The notes: generated from the letters alone by a model not told the origin. Shown: positions 8,135 through 16,144, counted from the first letter of the stretch. The stretch is 24,392 nt of DNA from Verrucomicrobiota bacterium (GCA_003219115.1 QHPN01000081.1:4608-28999), one strand, 5' to 3'. Numbers and translations: made by a program.

Positions 8135-8187
8135 CTAACGCCAGTCCGGCTCGGACCTGTGAGGCCAACGGGCATCTTGCCCGTTGA
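8135..8187 (+). repeat. Dispersed repeat, family A, copy 2
   Basis: The 53-bp copy starts 10 bases after the murA stop. It contains the conserved block AACGCCAGTCCGGCTCGGAC and a perfect 9-bp hairpin at 8166-8186 (CAACGGGCA / TGCCCGTTG, loop TCT). It may serve as an RNA 3'-end structure for the murA transcript. Confidence 0.85.
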
Positions 8188-8221
8188 CGTCCCCGAAAAC
8201 AGGCAGACGCTTATTGGTACT

Positions 8222-8596
8222 ATGGAAACGACTCAACCTCCTTCCGCTCCGATCTCTTCAGCCGATGTCCGGACTTGGAATGTTCTTTGTCATGCCAGCG
8301 CGCTGCTCGGATTATTTCTTCACTTCCTCGGACATCTACTTGGTCCGCTTATCGTCTGGCTGGTGAAACGCGGCGACTCTCCGGAAATCGACGCCCATGG
8401 GAAAGAGTCTCTTAATTTCCAACTGTCAATGCTGATCTACGACGCAATCGCGGCGATTCTATGCATCATATTGATCGGTATCCCAATTCTGATCGCGCTT
8501 TGGATCATGAACACCGTCTTTGTTATCATCGCCTCCATCCGCGCGAGCGAAGGAAAGTTTTATCGCTATCCGATCACCATCCGGTTTTTGAGTTAA
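8222..8596 (+). CDS. DUF4870 (Tic20-like) small membrane protein
   Basis: The 124-residue inner-membrane protein has three predicted transmembrane segments, at about 24-48, 66-86 and 86-108. DUF4870 hallmarks are clear: a first helix NVLCHASALLGLFLHFLG, LGPLIVWLVKRGDSPEIDAHGKESLNFQ (read as two adjoining blocks, ending near residue 67), and a C-terminal YRYPITIRF. The family's function is not established. The ATG at 8222 is chosen because it gives the usual short polar N-terminus (METTQPPSAP); an open frame continues upstream into repeat sequence. It follows murA but is separated by the repeat, so co-transcription is uncertain. Confidence 0.9.
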   Translation: METTQPPSAPISSADVRTWNVLCHASALLGLFLHFLGHLLGPLIVWLVKRGDSPEIDAHGKESLNFQLSMLIYDAIAAILCIILIGIPILIALWIMNTVFVIIASIRASEGKFYRYPITIRFLS

Positions 8597-8613
8597 CAGC
8601 AGCCCTCATAGCG

Positions 8614-8729
8614 TGTCACCCCGAACCGCGAAGACGGTGAGGGGTCCCGCATTCGCGGTAGCGGTCACCGAAATCGGCTTGCCTGATCAACGAACATTGG
8701 TGAGATCCTCGCTTGCGCTCGGGATGACA
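8614..8729. repeat. Family B-like inverted repeat
   Basis: The left end TGTCACCCCGAACCGCG and the right end CGCTCGGGATGACA are imperfect inverted copies of each other, related to the arms at 5917-6016. Immediately after it (8735-8753), TGCCAGTCCGGCTCGGAC matches family A and runs up to the stop codon of the dehydrogenase gene on the minus strand. The spacer therefore consists almost wholly of repeat sequence between two convergent genes. Confidence 0.7.
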
Positions 8730-8754
8730 GCCGCAGTGCCAGTCCGGCTCGGAC

Positions 8755-9450
8755 TCACCATGGAATCACTTTCCGGTCCTGCAAGAATTTGCCGGTGAGA
8801 TTTTGCGGGGCGTCGGCGGCGAGCCAGACAATCCCCTCGGCGCCTTGTTCGACGGAACGAGGCGCGCTGGAACCACCCATATCGGTGCGGACCCAGCCTG
8901 GGCAGACGGAGTTCACTGCGAACTTAGGTAGCGCGGCGGCGAACTGCGACGTCACTCCATTCAGCGTCGTTTTCGAAATACAATAAATGGGCGACCAACC
9001 ATCCGCTCCATCGTGGAGTTGTCCGCCACTGCTTGAGACGTTGACGATCCGCGGAGCCGACGACTTCGCCAGCAGCGGCTGAAAAGTCTCTGCCACCATG
9101 AGCGGCCCGAGCGCATTCGTCCGCATTGTTTCTTCAAATTGCTCGGGTGTCGCCTTCAGAATTGCGTCATCGCCGTCAACGATAATGCCGGCATTATTTA
9201 CCAGGACGTCGAGATGATCGACCGCTGTTGCCAATTCCCTTGCCGCTTCCTGGATGCTCTTCTGATCTGAGACATCAATCTTCAAAAACGTCGCCATCGC
9301 TCCAATTTTTTCCGTTGCCGACCGTCCCGCTTTCTCGTTGCGCGCGCCGATGAAGACGCGAAAGCCTTTGTTTGCGAGTTGCCGCGCAACTTCGAAGCCG
9401 ATTCCTTTATTCGCCCCGGTAACGAGTGCGATCTTTTCTAACTTTGCCAT
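8755..9450 (-). CDS. Short-chain dehydrogenase/reductase (SDR) family oxidoreductase
   Basis: The 231-residue classical SDR has a Rossmann fold. It has the nucleotide-binding motif TGANKGIG (13-20), NNAG (about 86-89), a catalytic Ser in NVSSSGGQL, YCISK as the YxxxK catalytic pair and CPGWVRTDMGG after it. R38 in GARNE, at the end of the second strand, suggests NADP(H). It most resembles carbonyl-reductase-like SDRs that keep the TGANKGIGFE motif. Substrate is unknown. The stop codon abuts the repeat sequence downstream. It shares strand with nfo, which ends 104 bp upstream, so they may be co-transcribed. Confidence 0.9.
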   Translation of the reverse strand: MAKLEKIALVTGANKGIGFEVARQLANKGFRVFIGARNEKAGRSATEKIGAMATFLKIDVSDQKSIQEAARELATAVDHLDVLVNNAGIIVDGDDAILKATPEQFEETMRTNALGPLMVAETFQPLLAKSSAPRIVNVSSSGGQLHDGADGWSPIYCISKTTLNGVTSQFAAALPKFAVNSVCPGWVRTDMGGSSAPRSVEQGAEGIVWLAADAPQNLTGKFLQDRKVIPW

Positions 9451-9554
9451 CGTGAAATTTTGCGCGGCAAACGAAAAGTCGCAATACTAGGCGCCTGTCA
9501 CCGCGAGCAAAAGCCATGCGTCCGCGTCGGACTGACATTCCCACTTCGCTTCGC

Positions 9555-10421
9555 TCAGGAGGACTGCGTAATGAGCTTGCGCAGCGTCCGCAAGTTCACC
9601 ACGTCTTCCTTCATTTCCTTCCCTTTCGGTGTCTCCAGAACCTTTGGGATTATGCGGAAACGCCGGTCGTTCATGATAAAACGGAATGCCGCCAGCCCAA
9701 TCTCGCCTTTGCCGATATGCGCGTGCCGATCGACCCGCGAAGCACGAGCACTTTTGGAATCGTTCAAGTGAATCGCCGCCAGCCGCGCGCGTCCAATGAC
9801 GCGATCGAACTCGCGAAATGTTTTTTTCACCGCGCTCTCCGAACCGATGTCGTAGCCGGCAGCGAAAATGTGAGCGGTATCGAGGCAGACGCAGAGCCGC
9901 TCGGGCTCCCGCACCCTGTTAATGATTTGCGCAATCTCTTCGAAACGGTAGCCGAGACATGAGCCTTGGCCGGCGGTAGTTTCGAGCGCGATTTTCGTTT
10001 TCACTTTTGGAATGACGCGCCAGATCGCGTCGATCGACGCGGCGATTTTCTCCAGGCCTGCTTCTTCGCCGACACCGAGATGTGCGCCAGGATGCATCAC
10101 CAGAAACGGCAGCTCGAATTGATCGGCCCGAATCAGCTCCTCGGCCAGGGCGCGCAATGAATTGGCGTGAAATTGCGGATTGGTCGCCGCCAGATTGATC
10201 AAATAATTGGCATGGGCAAAGATGGAAGCCAACTGGACGCGCTGCCGGTGTTCCAGGAAGGCGCGGACTTCCTCGGCCGAAAGGGGACGAGCGAACCATT
10301 GCATGTTGTTTTTCACGAAAATCTGCATCGCCGTGCATTGGATCGAGCAGGCGCGCTCGATCGCCATGTGTGCCCCACCTGCAATCGACATATGGGCGCC
10401 GAGCAGAATCTTATTTATCAT
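9555..10421 (-). CDS. nfo: Deoxyribonuclease IV (AP endonuclease, endonuclease IV family)
   Basis: Cleaves DNA 5' to abasic sites in base-excision repair, using three metal ions. The 288-residue TIM-barrel protein shows the full set of metal-ligand motifs in order: GAHMSIAGG, FAHANYLINLA, HPGAHLG, ALETTAGQG, CLDTAHIFAAGYD, AIHLNDSK, VDRHAHIGKGEIG and LETPKG. The start at 10421 (MINKILLGAHM) is chosen; no strong ribosome-binding site is visible. The last few codons and the stop run into sequence resembling the dispersed repeats (CTCCTGAGCGAAGCGAAG on the coding strand), so the C-terminal residues may be repeat-derived. A second base-excision gene, mutM, lies about 10 kb away. Confidence 0.96.
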   Translation of the reverse strand: MINKILLGAHMSIAGGAHMAIERACSIQCTAMQIFVKNNMQWFARPLSAEEVRAFLEHRQRVQLASIFAHANYLINLAATNPQFHANSLRALAEELIRADQFELPFLVMHPGAHLGVGEEAGLEKIAASIDAIWRVIPKVKTKIALETTAGQGSCLGYRFEEIAQIINRVREPERLCVCLDTAHIFAAGYDIGSESAVKKTFREFDRVIGRARLAAIHLNDSKSARASRVDRHAHIGKGEIGLAAFRFIMNDRRFRIIPKVLETPKGKEMKEDVVNLRTLRKLITQSS

Positions 10422-10435
10422 TTCAAGCTGGATTC

Positions 10436-10638
10436 AGCCACAGATGAACACAGATGAAACACGGATTCAGAAGACCAGGCGCGCATGTACTCCACCTTGC
10501 TTCCTACCGAAATTCACAAGCATCCCAACCTTAAGACTGATAGCCTTCAATTCATTCAATAACGCCGCTTCGTCGCGCTTGTCCTAATGCGACTCCAACA
10601 TTTGCTTATCTGTGTTTAATCCGTGTCTATCCGTGGCT
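10436..10638. repeat. 203-bp element with inverted ends carrying a GxxExxY remnant
   Basis: The left end 10436-10467 (AGCCACAGATGAACACAGAT...) and the right end 10606-10638 (reverse complement AGCCACGGATAGACACGGAT...) are inverted relative to each other. Each consists of short degenerate units of the form ACACRGAT. Between them lies the 3' end of a GxxExxY-type gene. Such ACACAGATGAACACAGATG-type tracts commonly flank GxxExxY genes in environmental bacteria (family knowledge from memory). Confidence 0.75.
10467..10587 (-). pseudogene. GxxExxY protein, 3' fragment only
   Basis: On the minus strand this frame reads DKRDEAALLNELKAISLKV followed by GMLVNFGRKQGG and ends ARLVF plus a stop. This matches the C-terminal part of GxxExxY proteins (PD-(D/E)XK nuclease-like fold; typical ending ...AQLLNYLKATGLRVGLLLNFG...). 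An in-frame stop (TAG) precedes it, and the N-terminal two thirds, including the GxxExxY motif and the nuclease-like core, are absent, so this is a decayed copy with an internal deletion. It sits between inverted repeat ends. Confidence 0.75.
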
Positions 10639-10671
10639 AAATATCAGCTCCGATCCAGCGGTCCTCAGCTA

Positions 10672-13062
10672 TTAGAAAATCTTCGGGTGCCAATCCGGCT
10701 TTTTCAGGCTGCCTTCAGCTTTGTATTCGAAAAATTTGTAGAGTGGGGTGAGGAAGAATCCCGCCCCGCTGGCGTCGATGCGAACATCGAAATCGATCTT
10801 ATCATCGAGAAAATGAGCGTTGCCCTGTCCCACCATCCCGAAAGCGCCGGCGTCGACGTGAAAATCAGGCGTCCGAATTACGCCATCCTTAATGGTAAAG
10901 GACATGTTCGCCTTCCGCCCCACCCGGAAGCCGACGCCGGGCATGACCTTGTTCAGAATTTCTGAAAGCGGTCCGAAGAGCGGAATGGCAAAGACGTCGC
11001 CGTTGTACACTTCCACTCCGCCTTTGCCGGACATAGAGCGGGCATCGCTTCCGTTCCCCGTCCAGTCGTATCGGCCGTTCATCGATCCGGTCGAGGTTTT
11101 GTACTTGAAATAAAGGTCGGTCAGTCGCGGAAAATCGACCCGATCGACCGAAATGGTCGCCCGATAGCGTTGATCATCTTTTGCCAGAGAAATGTCCGCA
11201 TTGCCTTGCAGCGTTCCGGAAAAAATCGCACCGTTTAACTCGGAAATTTGCAACCGATCATTCGTCAGGAGCAACTTGGCTTTAATCCGATCAAACGGCA
11301 GCGTCTTACCGAGGAACACGTAATCCATCCCTGCAGCAGAATTGATATTGATTTCGAGCCGGGTGTTTTTGCCGCCGCGAAATTGATAGACCCCGTTGGT
11401 CGTAATAGTCGGAGGCTTCTGAAACTTGTAGGGCATAACGACCTTCAACAAATTTGGATCGACCCAGGAAATGGCTTCGGTGGTTCGCAGATTCGAAACC
11501 ACATTGGACATCCGGGTCTCGTGATGCGCGAAATCGTAGATGAAGGTGCCGGTAACAACGCCTTCCTCCCGGATGACGCGAAAATTTTCATACGCAACCG
11601 CGCCCTCTCCGAGGTGAATATTTGTCGAAGCACTATTGAAGCCGACGGTCCGAAAACGGCCCCGCCCCATTTGCAGTGTCCCATCGCCTTTCCACGTCGC
11701 AGGGGCGGCGCTCGACCCGCGAATCACCAGCTGCACATTAGCGACGTGCGGCCAATCCCAATCGTTGACGAAATCGCGCATGTCGACCGGGGCGAGAGTC
11801 CGCAGCGCGTTAGGATCAATCGTACTGGAGAGATCAATCCGAAAATCGTTTGGCGCATCAAGCAATCGCCCGACCAGTTCGCCACTTTGATGCCGCACGT
11901 GAATGTCGCGCACCATGGTGCGCTCGCCATCTCCTGAAAATTCGGCGTTCGCGCCGAGAAACGAAATTCCTTTGTAGGTAAAGCGATCCAACGCGGCGTG
12001 ACCGATTGCCTGCCAGCGCGGCGGCGCTTCACCTAACCTTGCTGTTCCAGAAATCTCGAACCGCGGCGGTGCCAAAAAATTAACGTCGGAGACAGCACCG
12101 GCGAGGCCGACGCTTTCGAGCAATGGACGCAAGTTCAGACTGCTGCGCGCCTGAAACTGGAGCTCGTTCGCCGGACGCCGCCAGGTCGCGTTAGCGCTGA
12201 AGGCGCCGAGGTCGTCCTGCAATTCGCATTGGCGGATGCTCAACGTTTGATCAACAAACTCGCCTGCCAGGTTCAACTTTCGCACCTGATAATTGCCACG
12301 CTGAAATGGCCCGGCCTGCAGTGTTCCTTCCACCTGTGCATTCTCCAGCTCCGCGACATCGCCACTGAATTTAATCTGCAAATGTGGTCGCTCCGAGAAT
12401 TTGAACTGGTTCAGTTCGCTCACCACGCGCTGTAGGATGCTGAGTCGCCTCAGCCAGTCCTCCTCGGTTGTTTCTTTCGATGGCTGGTAGTTGTTGCGCC
12501 TGATCAATTGGCCCGTCGCGGAGATCCGAATCCCGCAAAAAATTCCGTCCGCCTGGCTGACATAAATTTGCTCCGGCGGAAAATAAATGTGCGCGTGCAA
12601 ATTCCTGATTTCGGCGTGTCGTGCGTTGCGATCTGCCTCTTCGGGCAGGGGGAGCGAAACCTGAGCGTTCCGGATATCGATCGCGTTCAAGAATGGCTGA
12701 TGCTGCAGCAACGCGGCATAATTGACGTCCAAGGAAATGCGACTGATCTGCGCGATGGTGTTCTCGCTTTTTTTGTAATCGAAAATGCGAACATCCTGCG
12801 CCACCAGTCCGCGAAATGGATCAAGGGTGAGCCGCCGAACAGAAACTTCCACGCCGTGCTTGTGCAATTCCTCGACCACCAATCCCCGCCACTTTCGGCC
12901 GAAACCTTTCTTCGCCAGATACCAGCCGCCGCCAGCCATCGCTCCGAGGGCGAGCACGGCCAGAAAGCGCACCACGCTAACGAGGAACCGTCGCGTAAAA
13001 GAGCGCGGCCGATGGGTATCGGAAATTAAAGTTTCTTCTGGCGGTTCCAGAGTGAGAGGCAT
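10672..13062 (-). CDS. AsmA-like / DUF3971-type envelope protein
   Basis: A 796-residue protein with a short cytoplasmic N-terminus, one transmembrane anchor at about residues 27-49 (FLVSVVRFLAVLALGAMAGG) and a very long beta-rich periplasmic part. The C-terminal 150 residues (MSGKGGVEVYNGDVFAIPLFGPLSEILN..., GVIRTPDFHVDAGAFGMVGQG, and a terminal EGSLKKPDWHP) match the AsmA C-terminal region of the AsmA/TamB/YhdP group. These proteins are thought to bridge inner and outer membranes and move phospholipids, which implies a diderm cell envelope. The start at 13062 gives MPLTLEPPEE. It is divergent from the DUF420 gene and followed on the same strand by the GxxExxY remnant and nfo. The precise subfamily is uncertain. 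Confidence 0.82.
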   Translation of the reverse strand: MPLTLEPPEETLISDTHRPRSFTRRFLVSVVRFLAVLALGAMAGGGWYLAKKGFGRKWRGLVVEELHKHGVEVSVRRLTLDPFRGLVAQDVRIFDYKKSENTIAQISRISLDVNYAALLQHQPFLNAIDIRNAQVSLPLPEEADRNARHAEIRNLHAHIYFPPEQIYVSQADGIFCGIRISATGQLIRRNNYQPSKETTEEDWLRRLSILQRVVSELNQFKFSERPHLQIKFSGDVAELENAQVEGTLQAGPFQRGNYQVRKLNLAGEFVDQTLSIRQCELQDDLGAFSANATWRRPANELQFQARSSLNLRPLLESVGLAGAVSDVNFLAPPRFEISGTARLGEAPPRWQAIGHAALDRFTYKGISFLGANAEFSGDGERTMVRDIHVRHQSGELVGRLLDAPNDFRIDLSSTIDPNALRTLAPVDMRDFVNDWDWPHVANVQLVIRGSSAAPATWKGDGTLQMGRGRFRTVGFNSASTNIHLGEGAVAYENFRVIREEGVVTGTFIYDFAHHETRMSNVVSNLRTTEAISWVDPNLLKVVMPYKFQKPPTITTNGVYQFRGGKNTRLEININSAAGMDYVFLGKTLPFDRIKAKLLLTNDRLQISELNGAIFSGTLQGNADISLAKDDQRYRATISVDRVDFPRLTDLYFKYKTSTGSMNGRYDWTGNGSDARSMSGKGGVEVYNGDVFAIPLFGPLSEILNKVMPGVGFRVGRKANMSFTIKDGVIRTPDFHVDAGAFGMVGQGNAHFLDDKIDFDVRIDASGAGFFLTPLYKFFEYKAEGSLKKPDWHPKIF

Positions 13063-13079
13063 GGTGTATCCGCTGAAAA

Positions 13080-13150
13080 GTTAAAACGTTGAAGAGTCTA
13101 AGAATTGCACAGACTGTCGCTTTAACGCTTTAACTCTTCAATGCTTTAAC
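13080..13150. repeat. Inverted repeat between divergent genes
   Basis: The 18-bp arms GTTAAAACGTTGAAGAGT (13080-13097) and ACTCTTCAATGCTTTAAC (13133-13150) pair with two mismatches around a 35-bp loop. The loop and right arm also contain the tandem GCTTTAAC unit three times. It occupies most of the spacer between the AsmA-like and DUF420 genes, so both promoters must lie within or around it. Confidence 0.8.
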
Positions 13151-13166
13151 CCTCCAATCCTGCAAC

Positions 13167-13613
13167 GTGCTCTCCACCTCCGATCTTCCAGCCGTCAATG
13201 CCTCACTGAATGCCATCAGCACGATTTTCATTTCAGCGGGCTGGTACTTCATCCGCCGGAATTTTTGGCAGCGCCACGTCGCCTGCATGATCACGGCGAT
13301 TATTTCCTCGACCTTGTTTCTCGTCGGCTACCTCACTTATCACGCCCAGGTCGGTGAAAAATCTTCCGGCTACCGCGGGTGGCTGGCGACGATTTACTTC
13401 CCGATGCTGGCCAGCCACGTTTTGCTCGCCTTTGTTACCCTTCCGCTCGTCATTCTTACCCTCGTGCCGGTATTTCAACGTCGCTGGGACAAACATCGTC
13501 GGATCGCAAGATGGACAATGCCTATCTGGCTGTATGTTTCTGTCACCGGCGTTCTCGTTTACCTAATGCTTTATCAATGGTTTCCACCTCCTAGTCTTGC
13601 ACAGCCGCGCTGA
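13167..13613 (+). CDS. DUF420 family membrane protein
   Basis: The 148-residue integral membrane protein has four predicted helices (about 12-29, 38-58, 72-98 and 113-137). The DUF420 signatures are strong: DLPAVNASLNAIS near the N-terminus, the histidine motif YLTYHAQ, ASHVLLAFVTLPLVILTL, then KHRRIARWTMPIWLYVSVTG and VYLMLY. The conserved histidines could bind a metal or heme. Relatives sit near cytochrome oxidase assembly genes (CtaM is in this family), but none are visible here. The start is GTG at 13167, which gives the usual MLSxxDLP N-terminus, without a clear ribosome-binding site. Confidence 0.9.
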   Translation: MLSTSDLPAVNASLNAISTIFISAGWYFIRRNFWQRHVACMITAIISSTLFLVGYLTYHAQVGEKSSGYRGWLATIYFPMLASHVLLAFVTLPLVILTLVPVFQRRWDKHRRIARWTMPIWLYVSVTGVLVYLMLYQWFPPPSLAQPR

Positions 13614-13654
13614 ATGTTGTTTGCTCATGACGCGGCCAGGCCGCTCCGAAAACC

Positions 13655-14119
13655 ATGGTCACGATCGCAACCTTCAACGAACAATCGAAAGCGAAACATC
13701 TCCGCGACCGGCTCCAACAAGCCGGCATCGGCGCCGAAATCATCGGCGACAGTCACCTGCAACGCGTCGCTTTCATGGCGAAACCTCAGGCCAATGTAAA
13801 AGTGAAAGTAGAAGAAAATGACTTCGACAAAGCGCATCAATTGATGCGGGAATGGGAAGCGTCTGATCCCGATGTCGGGGCCGCATTGCGTTGCCCGCAA
13901 TGCGATTCTTCCAACATCGAATATCCGCAGATGACCCGGAAATTTCTAACCCCGGCAATCGCGAGCGTTCTGTTTGCCATGAAGATTTTTCCCAAAGGCT
14001 TTTATTGTCACAACTGCCACTTCACTTGGACAACGGAGCCCGAAGGACAGATTTCGCGCCTGTGGCACATGATTTTCCCGGGGACGAATCCCTACCGGGA
14101 GGATAATGTAAAGGGTTAA
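13655..14119 (+). CDS. DUF2007 domain protein with a zinc-ribbon
   Basis: The 154-residue protein has an N-terminal DUF2007 (putative signal-transducing) domain at about 1-68 (TIATFNEQSKAKHLRDRLQQ, then AFMAKPQANVKVKVEENDFDKA). A two-part zinc ribbon follows: C80/C83 (CPQC) and C118/C121 (CHNC), split by a hydrophobic stretch at 97-112 (TPAIASVLFAMKIFP) that may be a short membrane helix. DUF2007 is a ferredoxin-like small domain often found with zinc ribbons and membrane segments; its role is not established. ATG 13655 lies 41 bp after the DUF420 stop, same strand, so an operon is likely. Confidence 0.82.
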   Translation: MVTIATFNEQSKAKHLRDRLQQAGIGAEIIGDSHLQRVAFMAKPQANVKVKVEENDFDKAHQLMREWEASDPDVGAALRCPQCDSSNIEYPQMTRKFLTPAIASVLFAMKIFPKGFYCHNCHFTWTTEPEGQISRLWHMIFPGTNPYREDNVKG

Positions 14120-14130
14120 CGCCAACGGCT

Positions 14131-14159
14131 GCGACAAGCGCGGCAGCTTACGCTGTCGC
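14131..14159 (+). terminator. Hairpin after the DUF2007 gene
   Basis: GCGACAAGCG (14131-14140) pairs with CGCTGTCGC (14151-14159), with one bulged A and a 10-nt loop, starting 11 bases after the stop codon. No T-tract follows, so intrinsic termination is only possible. The remaining spacer to 14316 shows no feature I can name. Confidence 0.35.
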
Positions 14160-14316
14160 CAGCGCACAATTAGTTCACAAAGTCCGCTGACGACGACGGA
14201 CGCTACACCACCGAGCTCAAGGTGGAAGCGTGTGCCTATACTCTCTCGTATGCTTCAAGCTGCTCTGAGCTGCGTCTTTGGCGCTGTCGATTTGTCTGAG
14301 TAGAATTGTCGTCCGG

Positions 14317-15156
14317 ATGAAGTGGCTCTTCGCATTGTTACTAGCACTCGCCATCTTTGGTGGAGCCGCTTATTTCAGCTACAACGTTCTCTTCAAACAG
14401 GAGATCGCCGTGCAAAAGGAACAACGCGGCGAGATTCCTCCCACCCCGGCGCCAGACCTAAGCCTGCCCGAATTTCAGGAGGCCGCGAAGCTAAGACAGG
14501 AAGGCAAACTGGTAGACGCGCGAAACGCCCTGGTCGCGTTCATTCAAAAATATCCCAACGGTCAGCATTTCGAGGAGGCAAAGGACCTGCTGGGTGCGAT
14601 CAACATCGATATTCTCTTCTCGCCCGTCCCGTCGCCGGAAAAACAGGAATACATCGTCAAGAAAGGCGACGTCATCGCGCGGGTCGCGCAGAAAATGAAA
14701 ACAACGCCTGAACTCATCATGCGGACCAATAACATGAACAGCACCATGCTCCGGATCGGTGAAAGACTGCTCATCTCCAACCCAGACTTCTCGATGTTCA
14801 TTCAGACCAAACAGAAGGTGATCGTGCTGATCAACCACGGGCAGTTTTTCAAGCAGTATCCTGTCCGGGAGGTGAAACTGCCGGTAAAGCAGTCGCCACG
14901 GATCAACACCAAAGTGGCCGAAGTTTTGGCGTGGAAAAATGGCAAACGGGTTGGATTCGGCACCCGTGAATACCAGATCAGCACCCGTTGGATCCGTCTG
15001 GCCACGTCCGGCTATATGATTTACGCTATTGCCGACGCCTCCCATCCGACTGCGGATCAACCGCCTCCGCCCGCGGGCCTGGGTATTTCCGCCAGCGATG
15101 CCGAGGAATTAAGCAGCCTTGTCAACGGCAAGACCCCTGTCACCATTACGGAATAA
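14317..15156 (+). CDS. LysM protein with a degenerate L,D-transpeptidase (YkuD-like) domain
   Basis: The 279-residue envelope protein has an N-terminal signal-anchor (residues 1-22, WLFALLLALAIFGGAAYF), a helical TPR-like stretch (about 50-95, LRQEGKLVDARNALVAFIQKYP), and a LysM peptidoglycan-binding domain at 111-154 (EYIVKKGDVIARVAQKM...IGERLLI). The remaining 125 residues align by eye with YkuD L,D-transpeptidases: KVIVLINHGQFFKQYPV at the start and SDAEELSSLVNGKTPVTI at the end. The catalytic SHGCIR box is replaced by PAGLGIS, and the whole protein contains no cysteine, so it cannot be a cysteine transpeptidase. It may bind cell wall as a scaffold. ATG 14317 is chosen because it begins the signal sequence. 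accA begins 1 bp after the stop, suggesting coupled translation. Confidence 0.78.
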   Translation: MKWLFALLLALAIFGGAAYFSYNVLFKQEIAVQKEQRGEIPPTPAPDLSLPEFQEAAKLRQEGKLVDARNALVAFIQKYPNGQHFEEAKDLLGAINIDILFSPVPSPEKQEYIVKKGDVIARVAQKMKTTPELIMRTNNMNSTMLRIGERLLISNPDFSMFIQTKQKVIVLINHGQFFKQYPVREVKLPVKQSPRINTKVAEVLAWKNGKRVGFGTREYQISTRWIRLATSGYMIYAIADASHPTADQPPPPAGLGISASDAEELSSLVNGKTPVTITE

Positions 15157-15157
15157 C

Positions 15158-16144
15158 ATGAAAGAGCACCTACCGCTCGACTTCGAAAAGCCAATCGTGG
15201 AGCTGCAACGCCGGTTGCAGGAAATCCGCGATCATTCTGACGAGCATGCCCTCGATTTTGATGCCGAAGTCGAAGCGATGGAGGCCAAGATCCAAACCAC
15301 CAGGCGTGAGATTTACGATAACCTGAACGCCTGGCAGCGGGTGCAGATCGCCCGGCACGTGCAGCGGCCCTTCGCCCTCGATTATGTCGAGCGTTGTTTC
15401 ACGAATTGGAACGAATTGCACGGGGACCGTCTGTTTGGCGACGACAAAGCGATGCCCTGCGGAATCGCGATGCTGGGCGAGCACCGTTGCATCGTGATCA
15501 CAAATCAGAAAGGCCGCGATACGAAGGAAAACGTGCTGCGGAATTTCGGTTGCGCCCATCCCGAAGGTTATCGCAAGGCGCTCCGCCTGATGCAGCTCGG
15601 CGAAAAATTTCATCTGCCGGTGATTTCGCTCATCGATACTCCCGGCGCTTATCCTGGGATCGGCTCGGAAGAACGTCACATCGCTGAAGCCATCGCGGTC
15701 AATCTTCGTGAAATGATGAACCTGCGCGTGCCGATCCTCGCCGCCGTAATTGGTGAAGGCGGCTCGGGCGGCGCTCTTGGGATCGGCGTGGCCGATCATG
15801 TTATGATTCTGGAGAACGCTTATTATTCAGTCATTAGCCCTGAAGCCTGTTCCGCGATCTTGTGGAAAGATCGACGCCACGCCGCCGAAGCAGCCGAAGC
15901 GCTCAAACTTACGGCGCAGGATTTGGTGAAACTCCATGTCGTCGATCAAATCGTCCCGGAGCCGGACGGCGGCGCGCATCGCGAGCACGAGAAAGCCGCT
16001 GCAATTCTGGGGCACGTACTTCGCTCAAACCTGGAGCGCCTCCTGAAAATCCCGATCAATCAACTGCTGAAAAAGCGCTACGAAAAATTCCGTCGCCTCG
16101 GCAATTTTGCCGAACCGCCGAAGGGCAACGGTGCTACCGGTTGA
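15158..16144 (+). CDS. accA: Acetyl-CoA carboxylase carboxyltransferase subunit alpha
   Basis: With AccD it transfers the carboxyl group from biotin to acetyl-CoA, forming malonyl-CoA for fatty-acid synthesis. The 328-residue protein has the family's N-terminal LDFEKPIVELQRRLQEI helix and the crotonase-like core with GCAHPEGYRKALRLM, LIDTPGAYPGIGSEERHIAEAIA (two adjoining blocks), EGGSGGALGIGVAD and YYSVISPEACSAILWKD. It ends with a Lys-rich tail. ATG 15158 lies one base after the stop of the LysM gene. accD and the biotin carboxylase genes are not in this window. Confidence 0.98.
   Translation: MKEHLPLDFEKPIVELQRRLQEIRDHSDEHALDFDAEVEAMEAKIQTTRREIYDNLNAWQRVQIARHVQRPFALDYVERCFTNWNELHGDRLFGDDKAMPCGIAMLGEHRCIVITNQKGRDTKENVLRNFGCAHPEGYRKALRLMQLGEKFHLPVISLIDTPGAYPGIGSEERHIAEAIAVNLREMMNLRVPILAAVIGEGGSGGALGIGVADHVMILENAYYSVISPEACSAILWKDRRHAAEAAEALKLTAQDLVKLHVVDQIVPEPDGGAHREHEKAAAILGHVLRSNLERLLKIPINQLLKKRYEKFRRLGNFAEPPKGNGATG

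Noticed and set aside
11248..11937. 229-codon plus-strand open frame within the AsmA-like gene
   Set aside because: Antisense shadow; the minus-strand gene has clear AsmA features through the whole region.
14120..14316. tRNA or small RNA gene in the spacer before the LysM gene
   Set aside because: Several short stems can be drawn, but no cloverleaf, anticodon arm or T-loop signature is visible.
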